Positions 16,671 to 26,833 of a stretch of DNA of 64,000 bases are shown one piece after another. Position 1 is the stretch's first letter. Each line of letters opens with the position of its first letter. The translations under genes were made by a program, and so were the position numbers. The notes under the pieces were generated by a model. It ran no database searches and was not told where the DNA came from. It was given only the letters and a program-made list of their open reading frames with translations. The DNA is from Paludibacter sp. (lineage in GTDB: Bacteria; Bacteroidota; Bacteroidia; Bacteroidales; Paludibacteraceae), in the NCBI GenBank assembly GCA_024710005.1, contig JANJVQ010000029.1, positions 124,001-188,000 on the forward strand, given 5' to 3'.

Positions 16671-17060
16671 TTACACTCTGCGTCGTTTCGGAGGACGACA
16701 TCCATTGTGTGGAAGTGGCGTAACGTCAACGATTTCGGTTACTTCAATTCCCGCACCATGCACGGTACGAATGGCAGACTCACGTCCGTTACCCGGTCCC
16801 TTAACATACGCTTTCACTTTACGAAGACCTAAATCGAAAGCTACTTTCGCACAATCCTGAGCAGCCATCTGAGCTGCATACGGTGTATTTTTCTTTGATC
16901 CGCGGAATCCCATTTTACCGGCCGAAGACCATGAGATAACCTGACCATCGCCATTGGTAAGAGTCACGATTACGTTGTTGAAAGAAGAGTGAACGTGTAA
17001 TTGACCTACACCATCTACTTTTACGACTCTTTTCTTGGCTGCAACTGTTTTCTTTGCCAT
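16671..17060 (-). CDS. rpsK: 30S ribosomal protein S11
   Basis: A 129-residue S11 of the 30S platform. Family segments: [44 protein letters not shown], and the C-terminal [18 protein letters not shown]. The start ATG at 17060 gives the usual Lys/Ala-rich leader. Follows rpsM by 46 bases. Confidence 0.98.
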   Translation of the reverse strand: MAKKTVAAKKRVVKVDGVGQLHVHSSFNNVIVTLTNGDGQVISWSSAGKMGFRGSKKNTPYAAQMAAQDCAKVAFDLGLRKVKAYVKGPGNGRESAIRTVHGAGIEVTEIVDVTPLPHNGCRPPKRRRV

Positions 17061-17106
17061 ATAATATAAATTTTTTAGCTTGTCTAAAATTCGCTACAGT
17101 TAAACC

Positions 17107-17487
17107 TTATTTCGTTGCTTTTTTCTTGTTAGCAACTGTTTTCTTTTTACCTTTACGCGTACGGGCATTGTTTTTCGTACTCTGTCCTCTCAATGGGAGG
17201 CCAATACGGTGGCGGATTCCACGGTAACAACCGATGTCCATCAAACGTTTGATGTTCAATTGTACTTCCGAACGAAGATCACCTTCCACTTTATACCCGG
17301 CGCCAATAATTTCGCGGATTTTAGCTGCTTGGTCGTCAGTCCAGTCTTTAACCTTGATGTTGATATCAACACCAGCTTCTTCTAAAATCTTTTTTGCACT
17401 ACTGCGACCTATTCCGTAGACATAAGTCAATCCAACTTCCCCTCTTTTATTCTGGGGTAAATCTACTCCGACAATTCTTATAGCCAT
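17107..17487 (-). CDS. rpsM: 30S ribosomal protein S13
   Basis: A 126-residue S13 of the 30S head, which contacts the large subunit and P-site tRNA. Shows [25 protein letters not shown] and the C-terminal [21 protein letters not shown] basic tail. Downstream of rpmJ as in the usual alpha operon order. Confidence 0.98.
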   Translation of the reverse strand: MAIRIVGVDLPQNKRGEVGLTYVYGIGRSSAKKILEEAGVDINIKVKDWTDDQAAKIREIIGAGYKVEGDLRSEVQLNIKRLMDIGCYRGIRHRIGLPLRGQSTKNNARTRKGKKKTVANKKKATK

Positions 17488-17516
17488 AAACTATTTATTT
17501 TGTAAAATAAAATTAC

Positions 17517-17633
17517 TTAACCCTGACGTTGTTTAAACTTGGGGTTTTTTTTGTTAATAACATACAAGCGTCCTTTTCTGCGAACGATTTTGCAATCTTC
17601 GCTGCGCTTTTTTACTGAAGCTCTTACTTTCAT
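17517..17633 (-). CDS. rpmJ: 50S ribosomal protein L36, zinc-free (C-minus) type
   Basis: A 38-residue L36 beginning [20 protein letters not shown] and ending NPKFKQRQG. In zinc-binding L36 four positions hold Cys, Cys, Cys and His; here they are Ser11, Cys14, Asn27 and Phe33, so only one ligand remains and zinc binding is not expected. Position between infA and rpsM is standard. Confidence 0.95.
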   Translation of the reverse strand: MKVRASVKKRSEDCKIVRRKGRLYVINKKNPKFKQRQG

Positions 17634-17661
17634 CTTTTTAAGATATTTATGATGTTTTTTT

Positions 17662-17700
17662 TAACCATATAAGCCATATAAGCTACATATAAGTTTTTAT
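17662..17700. repeat. half copy of the 34-bp inverted-repeat element
   Basis: AACCATATAAG-CATATAAG-ACATATAAG closely follows one arm of the element at 54541-54666. Only one arm is present, in the spacer between infA and rpmJ inside the ribosomal cluster. Confidence 0.55.
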
Positions 17701-17777
17701 CCAATTTCATATTACTTTCCGTACTATTTAGCTCAAACAAAATACTGCTATTCACTATTAGCTATTCGTTATTCGCT

Positions 17778-17996
17778 TTATTTGTACCGGAACGAAATCC
17801 TTCCTTTCGACAAATCATAAGGAGACATTTCAACCTTCACCTTATCACCGGGCAGGATTTTGATATAGTGCATACGCATCTTGCCGGAGATATGGGCGGT
17901 TATCACGTGACCGTTTTCCAGTTCTACACGGAACATCGCGTTCGACAACGCTTCGATGATTACACCATCCTGTTCTATTGCTGTTTGTTTGGCCAT
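17778..17996 (-). CDS. infA: translation initiation factor IF-1
   Basis: A 72-residue S1-like OB-fold protein that occupies the ribosomal A site during initiation. Shows [28 protein letters not shown] and [21 protein letters not shown]. Six bases after map and before rpmJ, as in other Bacteroidota. Confidence 0.98.
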   Translation of the reverse strand: MAKQTAIEQDGVIIEALSNAMFRVELENGHVITAHISGKMRMHYIKILPGDKVKVEMSPYDLSKGRISFRYK

Positions 17997-18002
17997 ATCT
18001 GT

Positions 18003-18788
18003 TTAAATTGCTTTATTCCCTAAAACCTGTTCTATATATTCAAATGTTGACAATATGTCTGCTTTACCTTTCCTTACTGCTACCGAATGTTCGAAATGCG
18101 CCGAGGGTAACCTGTCGATTGTTCTGGTTGTCCAGCCGTCGTTTTCAAACACCAACTGCCGTTTACCCAGGTTGATCATCGGCTCAATGGCGATGGTCAT
18201 TCCGGTTTTCAGCATGGTACCATTCCCTTTTCGTCCGTAGTTCGGCACCTCGGGCGATTCGTGCAGGTTGCGGCCAACTCCGTGACCAATCATTTCCCTT
18301 ACCACTGAATAACCTTTAGCCTCACAATGTGACTGAATGGCGAATCCGATATCTCCCATGCGTTTCCCTTCAACAGCCTGTTCGATGCCCAGAAAAAGGG
18401 ATTCTTTGGTTGTTCTCAACAAATCCATGATTTCTGATTTTACCTCTCCCACCGGAAAAGTATAAGCGCTGTCACCATGAAAACCATTGATATACGCACC
18501 GCAATCCACAGAGATGATGTCACCTTCTTTCAGAATCACCTTTTCCGATGGTATCCCGTGTACAACCTGGTCATTTACTGATGTACAGATTGATTTCGGA
18601 AAACCTCCGTAACCGAGAAAACCCGGAACGGCACCGTTATCTCTGATGAATTCTTCAGCCACTTTATCTAACTGTGCCGTGCTAACACCCGGAGCAATCA
18701 GTTTAGCGACTTCTGCCAACGCTTTGGCGACTATCTGGTTACTGATGCGAAGCAGTTCAATCTCTTCGTCAGTCTTTAAAAAGATCAT
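18003..18788 (-). CDS. map: methionine aminopeptidase type I
   Basis: A 261-residue dimetal enzyme that removes the initiator Met from nascent proteins. Ligand segments are visible: SVDCGAYINGFHGDSAYTF (two Asp), GHGVGRNLHESPEV (His), AIEPMI (Glu) and FEHSVAV (Glu). The N-terminus is the short type I form without a zinc-finger extension. Between secY and infA. Confidence 0.97.
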   Translation of the reverse strand: MIFLKTDEEIELLRISNQIVAKALAEVAKLIAPGVSTAQLDKVAEEFIRDNGAVPGFLGYGGFPKSICTSVNDQVVHGIPSEKVILKEGDIISVDCGAYINGFHGDSAYTFPVGEVKSEIMDLLRTTKESLFLGIEQAVEGKRMGDIGFAIQSHCEAKGYSVVREMIGHGVGRNLHESPEVPNYGRKGNGTMLKTGMTIAIEPMINLGKRQLVFENDGWTTRTIDRLPSAHFEHSVAVRKGKADILSTFEYIEQVLGNKAI

Positions 18789-18853
18789 CTGTTTTATTTA
18801 GTATTTATAAATTTACAATTTCCTGTTTTCAAGGAACTAAACAGACAATAAAA

Positions 18854-20197
18854 TTAATATGCCGACACATTACCGGTACGCCCTTTGATACGGCCTGATT
18901 TCAACAGACCATCGTAGTGACGCATCAACAGGTGGCTTTCAATTTGTTGCAACGTATCCAGTACCACACCAACCAAAATCAGCAGGGATGTACCTCCGAA
19001 GAACTGCGCAAACTCCATATTGATTCCCATCAGGGAAGCAAAAGCAGGAAGGATAGCTACAATTGCCAGGAAAATAGATCCGGGAAGTGTAATGCGTGAC
19101 ATTACTTCGTCCAGAAATTCAGCTGTATGCTTACCAGGTTTACAGCCCGGGATAAAACCGTTATTCCTTTTCAGGTCTTCCGCCATTTGCGTCGGATTGA
19201 TGGTGATTGCTGTATAAAAATAGGTAAACAGGATAATCAGGGTAGCAAATACCAGATTATACCAGAATCCCGTATTATTCATAAAAGCACCAACAAAACC
19301 GCTCACTGCTTCCGACTGAGCAAAACCAGCCAGGGTAAGTGGAATGAACATAATCGCCTGGGCGAAGATGATCGGCATTACACCGGCAGCATTGATTTTC
19401 AAAGGAATATACTGACGTACACCGCCGTATTGTTTATTTCCAACAACTCTTTTCGCATATTGTACGGTAATCTTTCTGGTTCCCTGTACCAACATGATAG
19501 AAGCAGCAATTACAACCAGCAGGAAAATAATTTCGAGCAGGAACATAACCAAACCACCTCCTGAATCGACGAAACGGGAAGCAAATTCTTTGATTACAGC
19601 ACTCGGGAAACGGGCAATAATACCGATAAGGATGATGAATGAAATTCCATTTCCAACGCCTTTATCCGTAATACGCTCACCCAACCACATCACAAACATG
19701 GAACCAGCAGTCAGAATAACGGTAGACGTAATGGTAAACCAAATGCCACCCGGTAAAGACGAACCTGCCTGTTGAAGCTGCACACCTAAGTTAATCAGGT
19801 ATGAAGGACCCTGTAAAATCAAAATTGCAACGGTAAGATAACGGGTAATCTGGTTCATCTTGCGACGACCACTTTCCCCTTCACGTTGCATTTTCTGGAA
19901 ATACGGCACCATGATTGTCAGCAACTGTACCGCGATAGATGCCGAAATGTAAGGCATGATACCCAACGCAAATATCGAGGCATTAGCAAATGCACCACCC
20001 GAGAACATATCCAACAAAGCCATCAAGCCACCACTGGTTTGGGCTTTTAAAGCGGTCAACGCTGCTGGGTCGATACCGGGAAGAACGACAAACGAACCGA
20101 AACGATAGATCATAACAAACAAGAAGGTTGTTAAGAGCCTGCTGCGGAGATCTTCGATCTTCCAGATATTTTTGATTGTCTCTATGAGCTTTTTCAT
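18854..20197 (-). CDS. secY: protein translocase subunit SecY
   Basis: A 447-residue ten-helix channel of the Sec translocon. N-terminal amphipathic segment IENIWKIEDLRSRLLTTFLF-like region, plug-region FSGGAFANASIFALGIMPYISASI, and the cytoplasmic loop with KGVGNGISFIILIGI. The C-terminus GRIKGRTGNVSAY is normal. Follows rplO in the spc part of the cluster. Confidence 0.97.
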   Translation of the reverse strand: MKKLIETIKNIWKIEDLRSRLLTTFLFVMIYRFGSFVVLPGIDPAALTALKAQTSGGLMALLDMFSGGAFANASIFALGIMPYISASIAVQLLTIMVPYFQKMQREGESGRRKMNQITRYLTVAILILQGPSYLINLGVQLQQAGSSLPGGIWFTITSTVILTAGSMFVMWLGERITDKGVGNGISFIILIGIIARFPSAVIKEFASRFVDSGGGLVMFLLEIIFLLVVIAASIMLVQGTRKITVQYAKRVVGNKQYGGVRQYIPLKINAAGVMPIIFAQAIMFIPLTLAGFAQSEAVSGFVGAFMNNTGFWYNLVFATLIILFTYFYTAITINPTQMAEDLKRNNGFIPGCKPGKHTAEFLDEVMSRITLPGSIFLAIVAILPAFASLMGINMEFAQFFGGTSLLILVGVVLDTLQQIESHLLMRHYDGLLKSGRIKGRTGNVSAY

Positions 20198-20239
20198 GTG
20201 TATATTTTATTTATCTAACACGTGGAAATCATCCCGTGC

Positions 20240-20686
20240 TTATAATTTTACAACTGTACCTCCTAATGCCGTGATTGCTTCTTCAGCTGATTTTGAGAAC
20301 GCGTTAGCTTCTACATCTAATTTGGTAGTCAGCGCGCCTTTACCCAAAATCTTCACTTTGTCGGTTTTTCCGATAAAACCATGTTTACGCAAATCATCCA
20401 GACCCACTTTGGTCAGGCTGGCCGACTGAGCCAATGACTCAAGTGTTTCAAGATTGATTGGTTTGAAAACAACTTTATCCAGACTTTTAAACCCAAACTT
20501 CGGCAAGCGACGTTGAATTGGCATCTGACCGCCTTCAAATCCTACTTTTTTAGAATAACCTGAACGCGATTTCGCGCCTTTATGTCCGCGGGTAGAGGTG
20601 CCTCCAAGACCAGAGCCGGTTCCACGACCTACTCTTTTTCTGGTTTTAACTGAACCTGGTGCCGGGGTTAAATTACTTAAATTCAT
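20240..20686 (-). CDS. rplO: 50S ribosomal protein L15
   Basis: A 148-residue L15. The Gly/Arg-rich N-terminal extension (RKRVGRGTGSGLGGTSTRGHKG) and GGQMPIQRRLPKFGF are diagnostic. Upstream neighbour rpmD, downstream secY. Confidence 0.98.
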   Translation of the reverse strand: MNLSNLTPAPGSVKTRKRVGRGTGSGLGGTSTRGHKGAKSRSGYSKKVGFEGGQMPIQRRLPKFGFKSLDKVVFKPINLETLESLAQSASLTKVGLDDLRKHGFIGKTDKVKILGKGALTTKLDVEANAFSKSAEEAITALGGTVVKL

Positions 20687-20717
20687 ATCTTATTATTTAA
20701 AAAGATTCAAAGATTAT

Positions 20718-20894
20718 TTATTCAATTACTTTTACCAGGTGTTTCACTTTTGCTACCATACCCAGAATCTGGGGAGTAGCTTCATGTTCAACTACGGCAT
20801 TCATTTTTCTCAAGCCCAAAGCTTCCAGTGTTAATTTCTGGGTTTTCGGACATTTAATTTTACTTCTAACCTGTTGTATTTTAATTGTTGCCAT
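20718..20894 (-). CDS. rpmD: 50S ribosomal protein L30
   Basis: A 58-residue L30 beginning MATIKIQQVRSKIKCPKTQK with the LGLRKMNAVVEHEATPQILGM core. The ATG at 20894 was preferred to one three codons earlier because the family starts there. Confidence 0.96.
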   Translation of the reverse strand: MATIKIQQVRSKIKCPKTQKLTLEALGLRKMNAVVEHEATPQILGMVAKVKHLVKVIE

Positions 20895-20906
20895 CTTGAT
20901 CATTTA

Positions 20907-21413
20907 TTATCCGTTAAACACTTTATCAAGCGAAACACCACGGTTCTGAGCCACGGTATAGGCATCACGCAATTCCCCAAGCGCTTCAATAGTCGCTTTC
21001 ACTAAGTTGTGCGGGTTTGATGAACCTTTTGATTTCGCCAACACGTCGGTAATTCCGACACTTTCAAGCACAGCGCGCATCGCACCCCCGGCCTTAACCC
21101 CGGTACCATGAGATGCAGGTTTCAGGAATACCTGAGCACCGCCGAATTTTGCATATTGCTCGTGAGGAATTGTTCCATTCAATACCGGAACTTTGATCAG
21201 GTTTTTCTTGGCAGCTTCGGTACCTTTAGCAATTGCAGCAGTAACCTCACCGGCTTTACCCAATCCCCAACCTACGATACCATCTTCATTACCAACTACA
21301 ACGATCGCAGAGAAGCTGAAGGTACGACCTCCTTTGGTTACTTTGGTAACACGGTTAACAGCAACTAATCTGTCTTTCAATTCCAAATCATTGGTTGTTT
21401 TAACTTTATTCAT
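20907..21413 (-). CDS. rpsE: 30S ribosomal protein S5
   Basis: A 168-residue S5, important for decoding fidelity. Double-stranded-RNA-binding-like N-terminal half ([31 protein letters not shown]) and C-terminal half ([39 protein letters not shown]). Between rplR and rpmD. Confidence 0.98.
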   Translation of the reverse strand: MNKVKTTNDLELKDRLVAVNRVTKVTKGGRTFSFSAIVVVGNEDGIVGWGLGKAGEVTAAIAKGTEAAKKNLIKVPVLNGTIPHEQYAKFGGAQVFLKPASHGTGVKAGGAMRAVLESVGITDVLAKSKGSSNPHNLVKATIEALGELRDAYTVAQNRGVSLDKVFNG

Positions 21414-21431
21414 ATCTGTTGTCTTACCTGA

Positions 21432-21773
21432 TTAAAATTTAAGTCCGGCTTCGCGGGCAGCATCAGCCAATTGTTTAACTCGTCCATGATACAAATAACC
21501 GTTACGGTCGAATATCACTTCCGTGATACCTGCTTCCTGAGCAGCTTTCGCAACCAGCGCACCTACTTTGGCAGCCTGTTCGGTTTTTGTCATTTTATCC
21601 TTGATTCCCAATGAAGATGCAGAAGCCAGTGTTTTTCCCTGTACATCATCAACTAACTGAGCATATATTTGCGTATTGCTACGAAAAACAGTCAAACGGG
21701 GTTTTTGAGCGGTTCCTGACACTTTGTGACGGATGTGCGCTTTAATTCTTATTCTTCTATCTGTATTTGCCAT
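21432..21773 (-). CDS. rplR: 50S ribosomal protein L18
   Basis: A 113-residue L18, a 5S rRNA binder. Starts [20 protein letters not shown]; contains [20 protein letters not shown] and the terminal [20 protein letters not shown]. The start at 21773 matches the family; an upstream in-frame alternative adds four residues. Confidence 0.97.
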   Translation of the reverse strand: MANTDRRIRIKAHIRHKVSGTAQKPRLTVFRSNTQIYAQLVDDVQGKTLASASSLGIKDKMTKTEQAAKVGALVAKAAQEAGITEVIFDRNGYLYHGRVKQLADAAREAGLKF

Positions 21774-21796
21774 TTTCTTATACAAGTTTACGTGAA

Positions 21797-22354
21797 TTAT
21801 TTACCTTTACCTGCTGATTTACCGGCTTTACGGCGGATAACTTCGCCCGCAAACTTAATACCTTTACCTTTATAAGGTTCCGGTTTACGGAATGAGCGGA
21901 TTTTGGCACATACCTGACCAATCAGCTGTTTATCGGCACTTTCAAGTATGATAAACGGATTCTGGTTACGTTCCATCTTAGTCTCTACCTTGATTTCTGC
22001 AGGTAACGCGAGGAAGATATTGTGTGTGTAACCGAGTGCAAGTTCGAGCACCTGACCCTGATTTGAGACACGATAACCAACACCGACCAATTCAAGTGTT
22101 TTCTTGTAACCTTCAGAAACACCAATAACCATGTTTTGAATCAAAGAACGATACAAACCATGCATGGCGCGATTCTGTTTTTCATCATCAGCACGATTTA
22201 CGATGCACTGATTTCCTTCTACCGATATCGTAATATTCGGATTAATTTCCTGATTTAATGTACCTTTAGGACCTTTTACAGTCACAATCTGGCCATCTTG
22301 CGTTATGCTTACTCCTGCAGGAACAGTAATGGGTAATTTTCCAATTCTTGACAT
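21797..22354 (-). CDS. rplF: 50S ribosomal protein L6
   Basis: A 185-residue L6 with the two duplicated domains. N-terminal [15 protein letters not shown] and C-terminal signature [22 protein letters not shown], near the GTPase-factor site of the ribosome. Confidence 0.98.
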   Translation of the reverse strand: MSRIGKLPITVPAGVSITQDGQIVTVKGPKGTLNQEINPNITISVEGNQCIVNRADDEKQNRAMHGLYRSLIQNMVIGVSEGYKKTLELVGVGYRVSNQGQVLELALGYTHNIFLALPAEIKVETKMERNQNPFIILESADKQLIGQVCAKIRSFRKPEPYKGKGIKFAGEVIRRKAGKSAGKGK

Positions 22355-22372
22355 ACTACTTTCCTCCTTTAA

Positions 22373-22768
22373 TTAATAAACATAACATAATACTTCACCA
22401 CCTACTTTTTCTTCACGTGCCTGTTTGTTTGTCATAACACCTTTAGAAGTTGAAATGATGGCAATTCCCAACCCGTTCAACACACGTGGCATATCTTTAA
22501 AGCCGGTGTACTGACGAAGACCCGGGCTTGAAACCCTGATCAGTTTTTTGATGGAATTCACTTTGTTTACCGGGTCGTACTTCAGGGCGATTTTGATTGT
22601 GCCCTGCGGACCGTCCTCAATAAATTTGTAGTTAAGGATATAGCCCTGTTCATGCAAGATGCGGGTCATTTCCTTTTTGAGATTTGAAGCGGGGATTTCC
22701 ACCACACGGTGGTTAGCCTTGATAGCATTCCGCAATCTCGTTAAAAAATCTGCTATTGGATCTGTCAT
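22373..22768 (-). CDS. rpsH: 30S ribosomal protein S8
   Basis: A 131-residue S8. Starts [15 protein letters not shown]; the C-terminal RNA-binding signature is [20 protein letters not shown]. Separated from rpsN by 112 bases, an unusually wide spacer for this cluster, which contains a 28-bp palindrome. Confidence 0.98.
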   Translation of the reverse strand: MTDPIADFLTRLRNAIKANHRVVEIPASNLKKEMTRILHEQGYILNYKFIEDGPQGTIKIALKYDPVNKVNSIKKLIRVSSPGLRQYTGFKDMPRVLNGLGIAIISTSKGVMTNKQAREEKVGGEVLCYVY

Positions 22769-22829
22769 AAAATTGATTGTTAAATTGATCCCGACTACCG
22801 GGACAATATTTATTTATTTTTATATTTAC

Positions 22830-22857
22830 GTACAGACGTTGCATGCAACGTCTCTAC
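22830..22857. repeat. 28-bp near-perfect palindrome between rpsN and rpsH
   Basis: Core AGACGTTGCATGCAACGTCT is a perfect 20-bp palindrome; the outer four bases are GTAC and CTAC. Same length, ends and CATG centre as the element at 6096-6123. It would form a hairpin within the ribosomal mRNA. Confidence 0.7.
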
Positions 22858-22880
22858 CTGATATTCGCTAATCGCTTATT

Positions 22881-23150
22881 TTACCAGCTTGCCTTTTTCA
22901 CGCCGGGTATCAACCCTTTTGAGGCCATTTCGCGGAACTGGATACGGGAAATACCGAACTGACGCATATACCCTTTCGGACGACCGGTGATTTTACAACG
23001 GTTGTGGTAGCGTATAGGCGAAGAGTTTCTTGGTAGCGTCTGCAGGGCGTCATAATTTCCTTCAGTCAGGAATTGTTCCCTTTTAGCAGCATATTTCGCG
23101 ATCAGTTTTGCTCTTTTCACCTCGCGGGCTTTCATTGATTCTTTTGCCAT
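22881..23150 (-). CDS. rpsN: 30S ribosomal protein S14, long zinc-free type
   Basis: An 89-residue S14. It is the longer form without the CxxC-CxxC zinc ribbon: only one Cys, in [21 protein letters not shown]-terminus [11 protein letters not shown] is typical. Follows rplE. Confidence 0.97.
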   Translation of the reverse strand: MAKESMKAREVKRAKLIAKYAAKREQFLTEGNYDALQTLPRNSSPIRYHNRCKITGRPKGYMRQFGISRIQFREMASKGLIPGVKKASW

Positions 23151-23162
23151 TGTATCTCTTAA

Positions 23163-23708
23163 TTAGTTTTTCTTAAATGGTAATCCGAACTCTTTCAACA
23201 GAGCAAAACCTTCTTCATCGGTTTTAGCTGTTGTTACGAAGGTAATGTTCATTCCCAACAAACGACTGATGTTGTCAATGTTGATTTCAGGGAAGATAAT
23301 CTGCTCCTCGATTCCGAGTGTGTAGTTCCCGCGACCGTCCAGTTTATTTTCGATACCTTTGAAGTCACGTACACGTGGCAATGCAACACGGATCAGACGT
23401 TCCAGAAACTCATACATCCGGTCGCCGCGAAGTGTTACACGCACACCAATCGGCATTTTCTTACGAAGTTTGAAGTTAGAAATATCTTTCTTAGATACTG
23501 TCTGCACAGCTTTCTGTCCGGTGATGGCAGTCATTTCATTGATTGCTACCTCGATGATTTTCTTATCGGCCACAGCGATACCCAGTCCCTGGTTGAGTAC
23601 AATTTTCTCCAACCTGGGAGCCTGCATCACTGATTTATATCCAAACTCTTTCATCAATACAGGAACAATACGTTCCTGATAATCCTGTTTTAAACTTGCT
23701 GTATTCAT
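23163..23708 (-). CDS. rplE: 50S ribosomal protein L5
   Basis: A 181-residue L5, a 5S rRNA binder of the central protuberance. Shows [37 protein letters not shown] and the terminal [20 protein letters not shown]. Confidence 0.98.
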   Translation of the reverse strand: MNTASLKQDYQERIVPVLMKEFGYKSVMQAPRLEKIVLNQGLGIAVADKKIIEVAINEMTAITGQKAVQTVSKKDISNFKLRKKMPIGVRVTLRGDRMYEFLERLIRVALPRVRDFKGIENKLDGRGNYTLGIEEQIIFPEINIDNISRLLGMNITFVTTAKTDEEGFALLKEFGLPFKKN

Positions 23709-23711
23709 TTC

Positions 23712-24023
23712 TTAAATTTCCTCCCCTGTTTTTTTGGAAATACGCACCAATTTACCATCAGCATTTCTTTTTCTGCCGATACGAACGGGAGTCCCGTTTT
23801 CTACCGGATTCAGATTAGAAATATGGATAGGGGCTTCCTGTTTAACAATACCACCTTGAGGACTTTTCGCACTCGGTTTGGTATGCTTCGATACCATATT
23901 AATACCTTCTACGATAGCACGCTGTTTTTCAACGAGGACTTCAAGTACGCGACCTGTTTTGCCCTTATCGATGCCTGCGTTTACATAGACGGTGTCACCT
24001 TTTTTGATATGTAATTTACTCAT
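23712..24023 (-). CDS. rplX: 50S ribosomal protein L24
   Basis: A 103-residue L24, an assembly initiator of the large subunit. KOW motif [23 protein letters not shown] at 24023 preferred over the GTG one codon earlier. Confidence 0.97.
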   Translation of the reverse strand: MSKLHIKKGDTVYVNAGIDKGKTGRVLEVLVEKQRAIVEGINMVSKHTKPSAKSPQGGIVKQEAPIHISNLNPVENGTPVRIGRKRNADGKLVRISKKTGEEI

Positions 24024-24044
24024 CACGAATTGATTTTACGAAGA

Positions 24045-24410
24045 TTAAAGCACTTCAGGTGCAAGTGATATGATTTTCATGTTTGTAGCACGAAGTTCAC
24101 GTGCAACGGGACCGAAGATACGGCTTCCGCGAATTTCACCCGCGTTGTTCAACAACACACACGCGTTGTCGTCGAAACGAATGTACGAGCCATCAGCCCT
24201 GCGAACTTCTTTCTTTGTACGTACGATTACTGCTTTTGAAACGATACCTTTCTTGATGTCTGATGAAGGTACAACGCTCTTCACAGCAACCACGATGATA
24301 TCACCCAAAGAAGCATAACGCTTTCCTGTTCCTCCTAATACACGGATACAAAGCGCTTCTTTCGCGCCGGAATTATCCGCAACAGTGAGTCTTGATTCTT
24401 GTTGTATCAT
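24045..24410 (-). CDS. rplN: 50S ribosomal protein L14
   Basis: A 121-residue L14. Starts [20 protein letters not shown]; contains the signature [21 protein letters not shown] and the C-terminal FGPVARELR. Lies two bases after rpsQ. Confidence 0.98.
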   Translation of the reverse strand: MIQQESRLTVADNSGAKEALCIRVLGGTGKRYASLGDIIVVAVKSVVPSSDIKKGIVSKAVIVRTKKEVRRADGSYIRFDDNACVLLNNAGEIRGSRIFGPVARELRATNMKIISLAPEVL

Positions 24411-24412
24411 AA

Positions 24413-24667
24413 TTACTTAACCCTTTCGATAATTTCAATTAATCTCCATCTTTTTAATTTACTCAGCGGACGGGTTTCCATGATACGAACGGTATCTCCG
24501 ATATTACATTCGTTCTTCTCGTCATGAGCATGATATTTTTTTGTCTTATTTACGAATTTACCGTAAATAGGGTGTTTTTCTTTCCACTTTACAGCTACGG
24601 TAATGGTTTTATCCATCTTGTTGCTGAAAACGACACCCGTTCTTTCTTTTCTTAAATTTCTTTCCAT
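24413..24667 (-). CDS. rpsQ: 30S ribosomal protein S17
   Basis: An 84-residue OB-fold S17: [28 protein letters not shown] and [20 protein letters not shown]. Between rpmC and rplN. Confidence 0.97.
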   Translation of the reverse strand: MERNLRKERTGVVFSNKMDKTITVAVKWKEKHPIYGKFVNKTKKYHAHDEKNECNIGDTVRIMETRPLSKLKRWRLIEIIERVK

Positions 24668-24683
24668 CAGTGTTAATTTTTAA

Positions 24684-24875
24684 TTAATTGTTTTCACGCT
24701 GACGTAATTCAGTCGCAAGACGGGCGATAGTACGACGTACTTCTTTAATTTGCAACGGATTATCAAGCGGAGAAATGGCGTGATTCAACTTCAGACGTAC
24801 CAACTGCTCTTTTTCAGCATCCATACGTTCCAGAATCTCCTGGTTATTTAGTTCTCTAATTTCTCTTGTTTTCAT
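24684..24875 (-). CDS. rpmC: 50S ribosomal protein L29
   Basis: A 63-residue helical-hairpin L29, located near the polypeptide exit. MKTREIRELNNQEILERMDA start and the KEVRRTIARLATELRQRE helix. Between rplP and rpsQ. Confidence 0.96.
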   Translation of the reverse strand: MKTREIRELNNQEILERMDAEKEQLVRLKLNHAISPLDNPLQIKEVRRTIARLATELRQRENN

Positions 24876-24880
24876 TGTCC

Positions 24881-25312
24881 TTACGCATTTTGAGTTGTGT
24901 CATAATCACGTCTTACCACGAAGCGGGTAGTTACCGGTAATTTCTGAGCAGCCAGACGCAATGCTTCTTTGGCAACATCAAAAGGTACACCTTCTACCTC
25001 AATTATCATTCTTCCCGGAGTTACGGGGGCCACGAAACCTTCGGGAGCACCTTTACCTTTACCCATACGAACCTCTGCAGGTTTTTTGGTGATTGGTTTA
25101 TCGGGGAAAATACGGATCCAAATCTGACCCTGACGTTGCATATAGCGGGTTACAGCAATACGGGCAGCTTCTATCTGACGACCGGTTAACCATTTCGATT
25201 GCAACGATTTGATACCGAAAGAACCGAACGCCAATTGATTACCTCTTTGGGCATTTCCTTTCATGCGCCCTTTCTGCTGTCTCCTGAACTTTGTTTTTTT
25301 AGGTTGTAACAT
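24881..25312 (-). CDS. rplP: 50S ribosomal protein L16
   Basis: A 143-residue L16. [19 protein letters not shown] start, [21 protein letters not shown] and the [18 protein letters not shown] loop that reaches the A-site tRNA region. Confidence 0.98.
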   Translation of the reverse strand: MLQPKKTKFRRQQKGRMKGNAQRGNQLAFGSFGIKSLQSKWLTGRQIEAARIAVTRYMQRQGQIWIRIFPDKPITKKPAEVRMGKGKGAPEGFVAPVTPGRMIIEVEGVPFDVAKEALRLAAQKLPVTTRFVVRRDYDTTQNA

Positions 25313-25344
25313 AATTTCCTTACTTCAAATTCATTAATAACAGT

Positions 25345-26085
25345 TTACTTTTTTCTCTTTCTGAATCCTTTACCGCCACGATCACCACGGTCGTTGTTGA
25401 AACGATCGCCACCGCGAGAGTTTTCTTTAGCTGCACTAAAGGAAGGAGCCAGGTCTTTTTTACCATAGATTTCGCCACGGCAAATCCAAACTTTCACACC
25501 GATGATACCTACTTTGGTCAATGCCTCAGCATGTGCATAATCAATGTCAGCACGGAATGTGTGCAACGGCGTTCTTCCTTCTTTATACATCTCTGAACGA
25601 GCCATCTCGGCGCCATTTAAACGACCTGAAACCAGGATCTTGATTCCTTCAGCACCCAGACGCATGGTTGATGCAATAGCCATTTTAGTAGCACGACGGT
25701 AAGCAATTTTACCTTCAATCTGACGAGCTACGTTATTTGCAACAATCACGGCATCGAGTTCCGGACGTTTAATTTCGAAGATATTGATCTGAATCTCCTT
25801 GTCGGTGATTTTTTTCAATTCTTCCTTCAGTTTATCCACTTCCTGTCCGCCTTTACCAATGATGATACCCGGACGGGCAGTACATACAGTTATAGTTACC
25901 AATTTCAACGTACGTTCAATTACAATACGCGATACACTGGCTTTGGACAGACGGGCATTCAGGTATTTTCTGATGTTGCTGTCTTCCAGGATGGTGTCTC
26001 CATAATTTTTTCCACCGTACCAGTTCGAATCCCATCCACGGATGATTCCCAAGCGGTTGCTTATCGGATTAGTCTTTTGTCCCAT
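25345..26085 (-). CDS. rpsC: 30S ribosomal protein S3, with Arg/Gly-rich tail
   Basis: A 246-residue S3. KH domain region [22 protein letters not shown] near residue 62, then the C-terminal S3 domain ([19 protein letters not shown]). The last 25 residues are Arg/Gly/Asp-rich, a lineage-type extension. Eleven codons into the gene [16 protein letters not shown] is also typical of the group. Confidence 0.98.
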   Translation of the reverse strand: MGQKTNPISNRLGIIRGWDSNWYGGKNYGDTILEDSNIRKYLNARLSKASVSRIVIERTLKLVTITVCTARPGIIIGKGGQEVDKLKEELKKITDKEIQINIFEIKRPELDAVIVANNVARQIEGKIAYRRATKMAIASTMRLGAEGIKILVSGRLNGAEMARSEMYKEGRTPLHTFRADIDYAHAEALTKVGIIGVKVWICRGEIYGKKDLAPSFSAAKENSRGGDRFNNDRGDRGGKGFRKRKK

Positions 26086-26091
26086 CGAGTA

Positions 26092-26502
26092 TTAATTTTC
26101 GTTTTCGTTAGTAATCTTGGTATCTACAAATATGGTTACGTGGTTTGAACGTTTGCGGATACGGTAACCGCGTCCCTGAGGAGCTGTGCGGAGACGTTTC
26201 AGCATCGTTGCTGAGTCCACATAAATTTTACTCACGTATAAGTTTGCGCTATCGGCTTTCTGTTCTGTTTTCTGTTCCCAGTTAGAAATGGCCGATTTGA
26301 GCAACTTCTCTAATCTTCCTGAAGCTTCTTTCGGAGAGAACTTCAACACGCTTAACGCTTTGTTCACTTCCATACCACGGATCAAATCCGCCATCAGGCG
26401 CATTTTGCGGGGAGAAGTAGGAACGTCGTTAAGCTTCGCGAAGTACTGCGACTTGTTAGCTTCTTTTCTTTTATCGGCTGATATTTTTTTTCTTGCACCC
26501 AT
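26092..26502 (-). CDS. rplV: 50S ribosomal protein L22
   Basis: A 136-residue L22, whose loop lines the exit tunnel. [21 protein letters not shown] and the C-terminal [18 protein letters not shown] hairpin are diagnostic. A Lys/Glu-rich N-terminal extension of about 20 residues is present. Confidence 0.97.
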   Translation of the reverse strand: MGARKKISADKRKEANKSQYFAKLNDVPTSPRKMRLMADLIRGMEVNKALSVLKFSPKEASGRLEKLLKSAISNWEQKTEQKADSANLYVSKIYVDSATMLKRLRTAPQGRGYRIRKRSNHVTIFVDTKITNENEN

Positions 26503-26544
26503 TTTTCGAAATTTTTAATGCTATTGTTAGATAATTTCAATGGA

Positions 26545-26811
26545 TTATTTCTTTTTACCCCCGTGACCGCGGAAGTTACGAGTAGGAGAAAATTCGCCTA
26601 ACTTGTGACCTACCATGTTTTCGGTAACATAAACCGGGATAAATTTATTTCCATTGTGAACTGCAATCGTGTGACCTACAAAATCAGGTGATATCATTGT
26701 AGCGCGAGACCATGTTTTTACAACGGTTTTTTTACCGCTGTCATTCATGGCTGTTACTTTCTTCTCGAGCTTCAGATTAATATAGGGACCTTTTTTTAAT
26801 GAACGGCTCAT
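26545..26811 (-). CDS. rpsS: 30S ribosomal protein S19
   Basis: An 88-residue S19. [19 protein letters not shown] start, [30 protein letters not shown] core. Between rplB and rplV. Confidence 0.98.
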   Translation of the reverse strand: MSRSLKKGPYINLKLEKKVTAMNDSGKKTVVKTWSRATMISPDFVGHTIAVHNGNKFIPVYVTENMVGHKLGEFSPTRNFRGHGGKKK

Positions 26812-26833
26812 ATTATTTACTTACTTTTTGCTG

